64,000 nucleotides of DNA from Lithocarpus polystachyus (lineage: Eukaryota; Streptophyta; Magnoliopsida; Fagales; Fagaceae), in the NCBI GenBank assembly GCA_033629205.1, contig CM066169.1, positions 41,560,935 to 41,624,934 of the forward strand, in the 5' to 3' direction. Position 1 is the stretch's first letter, and the number at the start of each line of letters is the position of its first letter. The position numbers and the translations under genes were made by a program. The notes under the pieces are model-generated. The model was not told the DNA's origin. It saw nothing but the letters and a program-made list of their open reading frames with translations, and made no database searches. This document shows, in pieces, positions 47,235 through 58,190 of the stretch.

Positions 47235-49664
47235 TGTGAGAGACCAGGAAAAATTAGGTCCTCTCAAAAAAGAGATTTGAGTGCTTTTAAGGGTGGTGTG
47301 GAGTTGCTACTTATTTTTTTATACAAAAAAAAAAAGAGAAAATAAATACAAATTACATGATCAAAATACTTCAAATGTCATTGATTGAATAAAGACAAGT
47401 ACAATTTTGGCAAATTAACCATGCAAGGCTTTGGGTCCTAGTTACAATTTATGCAAAAGAATACAAAGTTTTGGTCCTAGTTACAATCTACCAAAATTAA
47501 AAGACAAAACACTAATCTACTAACCAAAATTCCTAAGCTTGGGGGCTAGGTTATAGAATGGGAAGTTGTTAGACACCCATTCTGTCCAAACAAAGTCTTG
47601 TCTTCTAGACTCTAATGACCAATATACCCTTTTTTGCATGATGTTGAATGATATGTTGAACACATATGACAGACACTTGACAAAAGATAATTTAAATAAA
47701 TTTGCCTTATGAATGATGTCCTCTTTTAAAAAGAATATTCAAACCTGTTTTGAAAATAAAATAAAAAAAAAACTTGATTTGTAAAGAAAAACCAGATTTG
47801 TTTTTATGTGAAAGAAATAATAAGATTTTTTGTTAAAAAGGATCAAATCTATTTTTGTGTAAAATTAAAAAAGGTAATTTTATCAAGAAGATTCAGATCT
47901 GTTTTTGTGTAAAAGAAAGAATAAAATTTTGTAAAAAAGGATCAAATTTGTTTTGAAGATAAAAAAATTTTAGGTTTGTAAAAGAAAAATCAGATCTGTT
48001 TTTAGAAACCAAAAAAAAAATAATAAAACTTTTTGAAAGAGGATCCACATTCATGAGGAGAATTTATTATGCATCACACAAAAAAAAAAATTAACCTAAA
48101 TTCAATCCCTTCTTTTGAATTTCAAAATCTACAATTTTATGACAAAGAAAACTTTTTCTAAAAAAAATCATACCTGTATTTAATGAAAATACAAATCGGT
48201 TTTTGTGTCTTTAAAAAAATCAGATCTGAAAAGTACGGAATAGTTTTACACTAAAAAAATTAGATCTAAAAAATACAGATCAGTTTTTATTTTAAAAAAA
48301 AATCAGATTTGAAAAATATAGATCAATTTTGCACTAAAAAATTAGATCTAAAAAATACAGATCAGTTTTTGTGTTTAAAGAAAATCAGATCTGAAAAATA
48401 AAGATAAATTTTTTAAAATTTCATAAAAGATATTTTGTTAGCCATTGCATATTTTGAAACTTTAGAAAAAGAGTTACAATAAACAATCACCTAAGCACAT
48501 GTTAAAGAAAATTTTAGCAATGTATTTAAGCATGGTAACCATATCAAGAATAGAACATAATAAAAAATATGCTAAATATATTCATGCATCAAACAATAAC
48601 CAAAATTAATGAAAGAAGAAAAGAAAGAAGAAAAAAAAAAAAATACCTCTTGCGTGAAAGGATATTTTAGGATTCAAAGAAATTTGTTCACCTCTTTGAA
48701 TCCTAAAATACTTTACTTGCAAAAAAGAAGTTCCTAAAGCAAAAGCCTCTAGAATGTCTTTAACACAAGGGGAATTGAAAAGTTAGAAGAGAAGAGCCCT
48801 TAAAGAGGGGGTCATAAAGAGTCCTGAATGTTGGGAGGCCTCCCCTATTTATAGAGGTTGGAATGCTTAAAAAAATAATCAAAAAACATATGGGGAAAAT
48901 CCTAAAAAAAAAAAAGATTTGGATAAGAATTAGTTGATTTATCAGATCAGAACATGCTTCAGTATTTTGATCATATTATTTTACTTAAAATTTAGATTAA
49001 GATGAAATTTTGACAGCTAAAGGAAAATTCAATTCTTTACAACTTTTCCAGAATAGCCTAGTCCTAATTTTGAGTTCTACTATGCCAAAAGTTCCTTGGA
49101 ACGCGAATCTGAAATCTGCTACTTCATTAGCACATTTTTGAAGTGTTTTCCAACTCTAAAACTGTATTTGGACGAATTTAAGAGTTATATTCATGATCAA
49201 CCTCATTCCAAAGTTATTATTAGGATTTTTAAAATAATTATATTGAATATAATTATCCTAAAAGCCTAATTATCTACAGTCTTTAAATATTATCAGTTTA
49301 TTTGCTTTAATCCCATGCAACAAATCTCACTTTAAGAAAAACACTCTACCAATCACATAGATTCATTTAATTAATTTTAATCATTAACCAATCAAAATTA
49401 ATTTCAATTAATCACATGTGATCAGCTTCACCCCATACAATGCATGCAAACCGTGAAAACTTGATCTCGTGATATCTTTCTATTCGACGTTCCGATTTGA
49501 GAATCAGACATACCATCGCGACCGTTAGAATTTCAAGATCATTTTTATGATATGCAATGAATGAATTAATGTATATAATGCAACTATGATTTTTTAAGGT
49601 ATATGAATGGTTATTCTAGCCGTCTTCCAAGATTAATTTATAGGTGCAAAATCGAGTGTCTACA
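47235..49664 (-). repeat. O1 5' LTR (2430 bp)
   Basis: Pairs with 24885-26903 over most of its length. It has an extra block of about 410 bp near 48230-48640. TATA box TATAAATAG on the minus strand at 48845-48853. Confidence 0.9.
48845..48853 (-). promoter_or_regulatory. TATA box in O1 5' LTR
   Basis: Minus-strand TATAAATAG in CCTCTATAAATAGGGG. The partner LTR has one base changed here. Confidence 0.65.
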
Positions 49665-49817
49665 CCACACAATATAATTTGTGTTGTCTAGTTTGACTGT
49701 CATCATATTCGCCATGTTAGATAAAAGAAAAAGTGGTTGATTCATCACATTTTTTGAGGAATTCGAAGATGTAGAAGAAGAAGTTGAAGAAGCCATTGTT
49801 GAGCTTGATGCTGTCAT
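49665..49817 (-). pseudogene. C1 gag (5' piece)
   Basis: The start of gag, MTASSSTMASSTSSS, is followed by NQPLFLLSN and VKLDNTNYIVW, the conserved N-terminal copia gag motif. The last Trp codon lies in the O1 target duplication. The frame continues in the other half at 24884 and leftward, so the two pieces were one gene. I chose the ATG at 49815-49817 because the upstream ATG at 49857 overlaps the PBS. Confidence 0.82.
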
Positions 49818-49837
49818 TGATGAATTCTGAGTGGGGA

Positions 49838-49855
49838 TTGTGGGCTCTAATACCA
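49838..49855 (-). other. C1 primer-binding site
   Basis: Minus-strand TGGTATTAGAGCCCACAA lies directly after the 5' LTR. It matches the usual copia site TGGTATCAGAGC (initiator tRNA-Met) except for one base. Confidence 0.8.
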
Positions 49856-50338
49856 TGAAAATTTTCTTTATCATATAGAATTCTATATTGAAGTAAGAAC
49901 AAAACAGAGATTGACTCTGAGTATAACACACACACACACACACACACACAGAACTGAATGAATAGAAAAATTGTATTTCTTGCTCATTTACAATCCGAAG
50001 CTAATCTCACTATTTATAGGACAAAGCTTATGAGAATAATTGAATAACTTTAGGTTCCACATTATGCAGATCAACTCCGTGAAACCAAGGAAAAGAAACT
50101 GTTTACTCAACTGATTTTCACGCCATCTTCAACTTCTCTTTCAATGAACACACACGACACCGTTTAGTCAGAGTTATACACAATCAAATGCATAAGTGAA
50201 AACAGGGCGTTTTGCATTAGATACTTTTAGTAGAACGATGTGTTTCTTCAGATTAGAAACCGCATTCAAATCTCAACGGTAACTTCTGACTTCTTCTTTC
50301 TCGAGCTACTCTTCAACCCAGATGAAGCTTCATCCTCA
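49856..50338 (-). repeat. C1 5' LTR
   Basis: Pairs with 20229-20723. It carries a (CA)n tract at about 49927-49949 where the partner has (GA)n, and a TATA box at 50010-50018. The outer edge CATCCTCA is set by where similarity to the partner stops. Confidence 0.82.
50010..50018 (-). promoter_or_regulatory. TATA box in C1 5' LTR
   Basis: TATAAATAG on the minus strand, at the same place as in the partner LTR. Confidence 0.65.
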
Positions 50339-50749
50339 ACAAGCGGGAGTAGATGTACTGGAGTAAATGACTACATAATATTATTAGCTATGTTTATTGA
50401 TAACAAAAAGCATATATGTTTTGAAGATGCAGATAATGCTAAATGGCAAATTAACGAAGGAAATTTTTGCTAGTCAAATTAAAGTATACATGATTATAAC
50501 ACCAAGTCAAAGGGAAACTAAACTTTATTGGTAATCATAAATAATAATTTTCTTTTTTCTATAATCCTTCCATGGGGTGGGGTTTAGATGGAGGGGGAAC
50601 CATATTATTTACATGGGTGCATCGATAGATTTAAACTCTTGAACCATAATATCTCTCACACATTAAGGAATATTATTACAACTTTTGACTTTCTAAATTT
50701 TAGTTTGAGCCTAATGTGAGAAACATCATTATTTCAAGACCAAAACCTC

Positions 50750-51130
50750 AATCCGTAATGGCTAGAAGCTTAACACCAAATACACACTAGAAAATACCTC
50801 TCCTAGCCCTGACCCATACCCATCACGAGCTGGTGGTGGTTGCAACTTTAGCAAACTCACAAACAGTGCTGTCAAGTGCACCACCAAAATGGTTGTACCC
50901 GACACGAAAATTGGAGACTCATTGAAGGTGAATCTTCCTGCTTCAGTATCACTGGCATCATCGCTAGATTGGTCTTTTTGTGTTACTTCTAAAACAATCT
51001 CGGATATTCCTAAGAGCTTAAGTATCACACTGAGAAATTCGAATAACCATGCATTCATTGTGTTTATTCATGACATTCTTTGATTATTCCACCATGCTCG
51101 AACTGATTGGCCGCTTGTGCATGTTTTAAG
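50750..51130 (-). pseudogene. Cellulose synthase-like (CslB/CslH type) gene fragment
   Basis: The only host-gene trace. On the minus strand, RAWWNNQRM (near 51075-51105) leads, after a TGA where Arg is expected, to AWLFEFLSVILKLLGISE, then GRFTFNESPIF, GTTILVVHLTAL and GSGLGEVFSSVYLVLSF, with a TAG at 50762-50764 where Trp is usual. This is the C-terminal membrane-helix region of CslB/CslH glycosyltransferases, enzymes of cell-wall polysaccharide synthesis. The last few residues, the catalytic domain and all upstream exons are missing. The C1 5' LTR lies about 410 bp further left. Family call is from memory of conserved motifs; B versus H is not resolved. Confidence 0.75.
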
Positions 51131-53057
51131 GTTGGATAAACAGTAAAAAATTAAAAATTAAATTAAATTAAATTAAAAAAAAATATAAACTTAATTTTGA
51201 ATATATTATAGTTTCATGAGCTTCATCATGCAAATTTTGGACAATAGGAAAATTTATTACTTCGAATAGAGATTACCATATGCACATGATTTTTGTTTTG
51301 GTGGAAGTGTGGAACACATTTGCAAAAAATATACAAGCAATAATGATGGCACGCACAAGATTTATACAATGCAAAGTTTTGGCATGACACAATTGTAGCT
51401 CTATATGTCTTGTTATTAATGAACATTGACGTAATGGTTTAGGGTTGCTTAATGACTTTTAAATGCATTTGTTAAGTTTAAATGATTAGTTTTTTTTTTT
51501 TTTTTTGATAATTCTATGGTTGATGGGAGGCCTTTATTCTTGACACGAGGTCTGAATTGACTAAGCCACAATATGCTTGGAAATTTCGTTCCTAAATTTA
51601 ATCGCTAACAAATTAAGACTGTATATTTCTTTCTATAAGGTGATAATTTTTTATTAAAAATTACTACTCTTATTATTTTCCATCTACGTAAGAAAACGTC
51701 AATAAGGGGCTTAATTTAAGCAAGCTACCGTTGTCACAAATTTCTATAATTTTTTTAATTTTGCCACACCAAAATCAGTGTCTTAAGAAAAAGAAAATTC
51801 CCCACCCCCAAAAAAAAGCTATCATTAATTTATTTTAGTGGCAAATACGAACAGAAACATGCAACAAAAAGACAAATTAGTTAGTCGACATTGGAAGGTG
51901 CATGTAAAATTAGAGGCTTGCTGTCGTTTGTCCTCACCTTGGGCAAGAAATGGGAGTTGGTGATGAGACAATACGCAGGCAAAGCAGCATAGCTCGGGGA
52001 TGGAGCGTAGGCCCCACGTGAGGACCCAGAAATGCGCCGAGCATTGCCTAAATTGAAGCTCTCCAGAGAGAGTACAAATATAGGACAGCCCTTGCTAAAA
52101 AGAATTTCAAGTAGGCCTGTGGACCACCTCTTTTGTTGGGTTGTTGCGGAAGGCCCACCTGAGGGTGCGCACCCTAAAAAGGCCGGTGGGTTTTTTGATA
52201 AAAGGGCCGACCTACAACCTCTTTTAGTCCAGTGTGGATATCTTCTGTGGTCGATCCATATTTCCAGCCAACCTGAAATGGAGCACCCACAATCAACCAG
52301 AGTTGGACTGTAAAAATAAAAATAAAAACTAAATAAATAAAAAAAGAATAAGGGAAGTGATTAAAAGTGCACCTTCCAATACATATTTAGTGAAATGTAT
52401 TGGTTAAATCTGTGCTGTATATCTAAAAGTTAGGTCCTTTAGATATATACTACTATCAGTTTCTTTAAGACTTTCTCTTCTCTCTCCGTGTGTGTATTAA
52501 AATTATTTAGTATTCTAAACAAAAAATTGAAATGTACTGGCTCAATGCCATATCATAAAAAAAAAAAAAAAAAAAAAACACTAAAAGAACTTAACGCTTA
52601 AAATTGATCCATGCAGTAGGCTAAACTTCAAATAATTTTTAAAGTAAGGTTTACATAGTTTAATGGTCTTCCTAATTCGTGATTTGTGTATATATGTTGA
52701 ACAAATTTAGGGATTATTTTTTTTTAATTATTGGAACATACTAAAAAAAGATTCAGTAACGACCATATAATTACAACTTATTTACCACCGTAACAAGTTT
52801 TTTAAAAAAGTGGCATATTTAACATTGCTCTTTTATATTACTGACCTTTGTACCCCTACTAGTACCATACTCGTAGCGAGAACCACTGACTTGGTATGAT
52901 GCCTGAATAGAATTCGAAAGATTGGGTGGTGGATCTGTCTTCCCTTTCAAAGCATTAGCACCTGATTTGATCAACTCCTTTGAACTCCCAAAATTTAAAA
53001 GAAAGTTATTACCGTTTTTTCTGCCAAAAGGAAAGAGAAAAATAAAACATTAGTAGT
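51131..53057. other. AT-rich intergenic DNA
   Basis: No convincing gene. A 93-codon ORF at 52032-52313 has no recognisable motif. Poly-A/T runs at 51488-51506 and 52557-52578. Confidence 0.5.
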
Positions 53058-53084
53058 ACTATACCTACAAGTTGTAGGTATAGT
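53058..53084. repeat. 27-bp palindrome
   Basis: ACTATACCTACAA, one central G, then TTGTAGGTATAGT: perfect 13-bp arms. With one extra C the symmetry extends outward (AGTAGT / ACTACT). Confidence 0.9.
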
Positions 53085-53424
53085 CACTACTCTCTCGGCC
53101 CACTTAAACCTGATTTAAGCATGGTGTAAAATTACCCGCTTAATAGTGGGGTTTGCCACTAGTTGAACCCACAACTCTTGGACAAGCAGGTGAGATGGGT
53201 GACAAGAGCTTTCTACTATTAAAGCATCTCCACAAGTGATTATTTAGCCCATTTAGAATAAAATATAAATGATACTTCCGTTACCTTGTTTGGTATATGA
53301 CTATAAGGGAAACATATAAATATTATTTGAATACTTAGAGTTATAAAAGTGAATATTAGTTTCTTTTTTTTAAATATTTAATGAGCATTTTGTATTTTGT
53401 AAAAATTCGGGAAAATATAATCCT

Positions 53425-54127
53425 TGTGGGGTATAGGAATGCCAATAAGATAATTATGCCACGTGTCATACCCGTGGTCGTGAGGGACTATTATCATGCC
53501 GAGGAGGCCATACCCATGAATAGTAAGGCCACGTCAATAGCACGTCGTCAAGTGAGGCCATACTAAAGAGAGAGAGCTTCGGGGAGGGAGTTAGCACTAA
53601 CATGACTAACGGGATGGTAGCTGCCACCACATTTAATGCATCCCACCAAACCTCCTAGCTGCATTTATGTGGAGAAAACTCCTGAACAGTGCTGTCTTGG
53701 CTGCCGCAACTCACAAGGGGTTTAAGAAGGTGTCTGATGGGACAAGTACTCAAGTAGTGGACTGGATGATCAACAAATGGAGGGCCGAGATCATCTAAAG
53801 GGAGTTATATAATGTAAGAGACCCTCTAAGGACAAGGGAACGAGAAATCTGTAGAAAAAACACTATAGTAACAAAAACTGTAATAATATCCAAATCTAAA
53901 GGAAATATACATTGCAGAATCATTCTCCTCGGACTTTGCCTAGGAAGGTTTCTTTTGCATAAAGCTTGTTCTCCTTTACTTTCTTGCTATCTTTAATTCG
54001 TTGTATGTGTCCTTGGATCCATTGAAGCCTAGCTTTTAAGCCCACTCTTTACAAATTCATTGTATTGAGCTCTTTGGGCCTTAATCCATTCATCTTATTG
54101 GCTTAGGAACCAAAACCCGCCCATACA
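53425..54127 (+). repeat. G3 5' LTR
   Basis: Ends CATACA two bases before the PBS. The start TGTGGGGTATAGG is my best choice because it resembles the G2 LTR start TGTAGGGGTAAAAGG, but no partner is available. TATATAA at 53807-53813. Confidence 0.55.
53807..53813 (+). promoter_or_regulatory. TATA box in G3 5' LTR
   Basis: TATATAA, upstream of the G3 gag. Confidence 0.5.
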
Positions 54128-54129
54128 AC

Positions 54130-54147
54130 CGGCGTCGTCTGTGGGAA
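54130..54147 (+). other. G3 primer-binding site
   Basis: CGGCGTCGTCTGTGGGAA differs from the G2 PBS at two positions, both explainable as transitions. Confidence 0.7.
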
Positions 54148-54180
54148 TAGCTTGAGCTTTAGTGGGATCAACAATCAGCC

Positions 54181-56200
54181 ATGGCAGTTTTAGGGCCTAA
54201 CCGGGAAGAGTTTGTGGGTTCCCCACGTCACGACCATTTTCTCAACCTTGAACGAAGAAGGGACCGTGAGGTTAGCGTGTACACGACACAAACTAGTAGG
54301 AGCCAGTCTCAGGGTAAGAGTCACATCTCTCATGAAGAAAGTACCAGAGGCCTGCAATTGGAGATTAACCGTCTTCGCAGGAGGCTACGCCACAAACGAC
54401 GGAGAAGGACTCTGTCAAATTCTAATCTTTCTTCTAGCGACAATGTAGATGGTAGCTATAGGCCCAGGTCCAGGACTCCTCGTAGTGAGTCTTTTTCGTA
54501 TGATAAAGACCATCGTTACCAACGAAGGAGTAAAAGTCCATCCCGCAAAGGTCCAGGCAATGATGCTATGAGCAAGGCTTTTAACTAAATCTTTAAGTCA
54601 CCGTTTACACGTAGAATTGAAGGGGGAGGGCTTCCTCGGCATTTCACTCAGCCAACATTCACCATGTATAATGGCAGAACGGACCCTATGGAGCATGTCA
54701 GCCACTTCAACTAGAGAATAGCCGTTCACTCCTGGAATGAAGCCTTGATGTGCAAAATGTTCCCGTCTAGTTTGGGGCCCGTGGTGATGAGATGGTTCGA
54801 AGGCTTGAAAGAAGGCTCTATTAGGACCTCTAGGGCTCGTTTTCTGACTTGCAGCAGGGTTCCTTGGCTTTTGGATTCCTTGATTTCTATGACCATGTGA
54901 AAGGGGGAGACCCTGAAAATGTATTCTGACAGGTACTGGGAGATGTTCAACAAGATAGATGGGAACTTTGACGACGTTTCTATAAGGACTTTCAAGGTCG
55001 GCTTCCCGCCGAGCATGATCTAAGAAAGTCTTTGACTAGGAAACCGGTTAGGAGTGTGCATCAACTTATGGACCGTATTAATGAGAATAAGTGGGTCGAG
55101 GAGGACCAGCAACAAGGAAAGGGGAAAGCTAAAATGGTCCCTCAGGATAGAAGGGATTTCAGGTCAGATAGGTACAACAACAACTGACCTCGGAGAGATT
55201 TTATGGGGCATTCTAGGTCTACTACCCCTCAAGTAGTCAGTACAGTGTTCTGAGAGCCAATACACCAAATCTTGGAGAAAATTAAGAATGAGCAATACTT
55301 TCAATGGCCAAACAAGATGGGAGGAGACCCCACGAGGCGCAACCAAAGCCTTCACTGCCAATACCACCAAGAACGAGGGCACACTACTAAAGATTGCAGG
55401 ACATTACGGAGCCACTTAGAGCAATTAGTTAAAATAGGGAAGTTAAAGCAATTTCTGTATCAGCCCAATGGACAAGGCAATTAGGACGGGTCAAAAGCAT
55501 AAAGAAATGCTTCTTCAAAACCCTTGCTAGGTACAATTAGCATGATCCTTGCTACCCCAGGAAGGACTGGCTCCTTTCCATCCATGGTGATGTCCATAGA
55601 GCGGCCATTAGCCAAGGACCTGATTCCTGATCCCAAAAGAAGCAGAGTAGAGGTCCGACCAACCCTGAGCTTTTCTGACGAGGATAAAGTTAGAACCTCA
55701 CAACCTCATGATGATGCCCTAGTGGTTACCTTGAGGATTGGGGGATAAGATGTGAAGAGGGTGCTAGTAGTTCAGGGCAGTGGTGTAGAAATCATGTACC
55801 TTGATTTATATAGAGGGCTCAAATTGAGACCGAAGGACTTAACCTCCTATAGCTCCCCTTTGGTAGGTTTCGACGGGAAGACCGTTACCCCAAAAGGTCA
55901 AATTAGGCTACCTGTATAGGTAAGCTCAGAAGTGGTGGAGGTGGATTTTATCGTGGTAGATGCGTACTTACCTTACACTGCCATTGTTGCAAGGCCTTAG
56001 CTTCATGCCATGTGGGATGTCTCTTCCACCCAACATTTGAAGGTGAAGTATCCATCTAGAGGCCAGGTCGAGGTGCTGGTAGGGAGCCAATCTATGGCCA
56101 AACAATGCTTGGTGGCTACAATTAGACATCAGACTAGGGGTAGCAATCAAAGGAGTCGGTATTGTCCCTGAACGCAGGAAGGGAGGGGGCAAAATGCGAA
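54181..56200 (+). pseudogene. G3 gag and protease (decayed)
   Basis: Starts MAVLGPNREEFVG, then an Arg-rich segment (LRRRLRHKRRRR) and a stop at 54586 where G2 has Gln. The gag core follows (YNGRTDPMEHVSHFN near 54670, YSDRYWEMFNKI near 54920). Knuckle CQYHQERGHTTKDC near 55358-55399. The protease reads VLVVQGSGVEI near 55761, so the catalytic Asp seen in G2 is Val here. Several stops and at least two frame changes. Confidence 0.85.
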
Positions 56201-57640
56201 CAATTGGAAAGAATTGTCATTAGCAATGATAAGGAGAAGTTCTTTCAGATCGGGGTTTAACTGCCTCTTCGGGAAAAGGAAGAGTTGATAGATTTTCTTA
56301 GAAAAAATATCAATGTATTTACATTGAGAACTTATGAGGCCCCTGGGGTGGATTTGGACTTCATCTGTCACCATTTAAACGTTAATCTATCAGTCGTCAT
56401 CATTTAAACGTTAATCCATTAGTCGTCCCAAAAGGCAACCACCTCAGTGCTCATCCAAGGGGCATTCTGATGCTGTCAAGGAAAAAGTACAAACTTAAGT
56501 GGACTGGGGCCATAAAGGAGGTGTTTTATCTCGAGTGGTTAGCCAACACGGTGGTGGTGAAGAAGAAAAGTGGGAAATGGAAGGTGTGTGTGGACCTCAT
56601 GGATTTAAATAAGACTTGCCTAAAGGATCCTTTCCCCCTCCCTCGAATAGATCAACTAGTGGATGTAACTGCGGGCCATCCTCGAATGAGCTTCTTGGAT
56701 GCTTTCTAGGATATCACCAGATACCGTTGGCTTTGAATGATCAGGAGAAGACTTCTTTCTTTACGCCCACAGGGAATTATCATTAAAAAATGATGCCCTT
56801 TGGGCTGAAGAATGCAGGGTCTACCTATTAGAGGATGATAACCAGGATGTTCGAATCACAATTGGGCCGAGATATTGAGGTCTACATTGACGACATGGTG
56901 GTAAAGAGTAAGGTGGTTTCCGAGCACATAAATGACCTCGGAAATTTTTTTGAAACACTAAGGAAACACAAACTGCACCTTAATGCTGCTAAATGGTCTT
57001 TTGGCGTAGACTCTAGCAAAGTTTTGGGTTATATAGTTACCCACCGTGGAATCGAAGTTGACTTGGATCAGATTAAAGCTATTAACAACCTGTAGCCTTC
57101 TCAGAAACCCAAAGAGGTCCAAAAGCTGACAAGAATGACTGTCGCTTTGAATCGATAGCGGACGGGTGTAGGCCCTTCTTCCAATTGTTACATAAGTGGA
57201 AGGGATTTGAATGAACAGGGGAGTGTTCCTTGGCCTTCCAACAACTGAAGGAATATCTTTCCTAGTAACCTATTATGTCCAAGCCCGAGAAGGAGGAGGT
57301 TTTATTCGCTTACATTGCTGTGGCCTCACACATGGTGAATCTGGTACTGGTACGGATTGATGATGGGGTGTAGAGACCAGTTTGTTATATAAGTAAATCA
57401 CTATATGAGGTAGATATTCACTATTTACCCTTGGAGAGGGCCATCTTGGTAGTAGTGAATGCTACATGAAAGCTCTCACATTACTTCCAGGCTCAAACTG
57501 TTGTGATTCTAACCCAACTCCTTCTCCGATCACTGCTTCGAAAAGCTAATTACACAGGGAGGGTCGCAAAATGGGCAACGATCCTATGAGCCTTCGATAT
57601 TAAATACATGCCTCTCACCTCTATAAAGGGCTAGGTCCTT
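56201..57640 (+). pseudogene. G3 reverse transcriptase and RNase H (decayed)
   Basis: RT starts near GAIKEVFYLEWLANTVVVKKKSGKW (56505), then LMDLNKTCLKDPFPLPRID. MPFGLKNAGSTY is followed by a TAG at 56829-56831, and the catalytic YIDDM is at 56883-56897. The RNase H region continues to about 57600 in other frames. The TAG is at the same codon as one in G2. Confidence 0.85.
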
Positions 57641-58190
57641 GCCGATTTGGTGGCTAAATTCACTGAGCCTTTGTTTAAAGAAAAATGGCGAAAAGCCAGG
57701 TATGGATGGAAAATCAGTTGGCACAATTGCCTTGCAAGAACCGCCATCTTGGAAGGTGTATGCTGATGGCGTAGCCAACCAAAGGGGATCGAGAGTAGGG
57801 CTAGTTGTGGTATCTCCCGGGAAGATCATCATTGAGAAATCCTTAAGATTGGGCTTTTCAGCCACAAATAATGAGGCTAAGTACGAGGCTTTGTTAGTGG
57901 GAATGACCATGGTTCAGAAAATGGGAGGAAGAACAATGAAGATGTTTTTAGATTCGAGGTTGGTTGTATGCCAAGTAAAGGGAGAAATGAAAGCCAGGGA
58001 TGTGAGAATGCAAGAGTAACTGAACCAGGCTAGGCACTTGCAGTCAAGATTTGACTCTTTTTCCTTACATCAAATCCCTAGAAGTAGAAATACACAGGCT
58101 AATTCCCTTGCCACTCTTGCGACCTCCTCGGCGTAGAGTCTGCCTCGTTTCATCTTGGTCGAGGATCTATGAAGGTCTAGATTCATCAAC
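57641..58190 (+). pseudogene. G3 archaeal-type RNase H (decayed)
   Basis: WKVYADGVANQRGSRVGLVV near 57750 and ATNNEAKYEALLVGMT, the second RNase H that marks the Tat lineage. A TAA at 58017-58019 breaks the frame; G2 is open at this codon. The motif D of DSRLVVCQVKGEM is kept. Confidence 0.8.

Larger units (their letters stand above)
24885..49664 (-). mobile_element. O1: non-autonomous Ogre/Tat-like LTR retrotransposon, inserted in C1 gag
   Basis: Two long direct repeats (24885-26903 and 47235-49664) with TG...CA ends are flanked by an exact 5-bp duplication CCACA (24880-24884 and 49665-49669). The PBS (47216-47233) and PPT (next to 26904) set the orientation as minus. The LTR begins TGTAGACACTCGATTTTGCACC on the minus strand, like LTR starts I recall in Ogre-type elements. 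Once the nested Helitron is removed, about 7.4 kb of internal sequence remains with no gag or pol that I can find, only tandem arrays and AT-rich DNA. So it is a large non-coding derivative. Confidence 0.88.
20229..50338 (-). mobile_element. C1: Ty1/copia LTR retrotransposon, split by a 24.8-kb nested insertion
   Basis: The 3' LTR (20229-20723) and 5' LTR (49856-50338) are recognisably the same sequence, about 10% diverged by eye. The PBS TGGTATTAGAGCC matches the usual initiator-Met primer site in nine of its first ten bases or better, and a polypurine tract lies at the other end. Domain order is gag-PR-IN-RT-RNaseH, which is copia. The gag is interrupted by O1 at 24885-49664. Flanking bases GGTGG and ACAAG do not match, so no TSD is left or an edge is off. 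Confidence 0.88.

Noticed and set aside
20224..50343. Target duplication of C1
   Set aside because: GGTGG and ACAAG flank the LTRs and do not match, even when shifted by a few bases.
52032..52313. 93-codon ORF
   Set aside because: No recognised domain and no supporting splice or promoter context; may be chance in a GC-richer patch.
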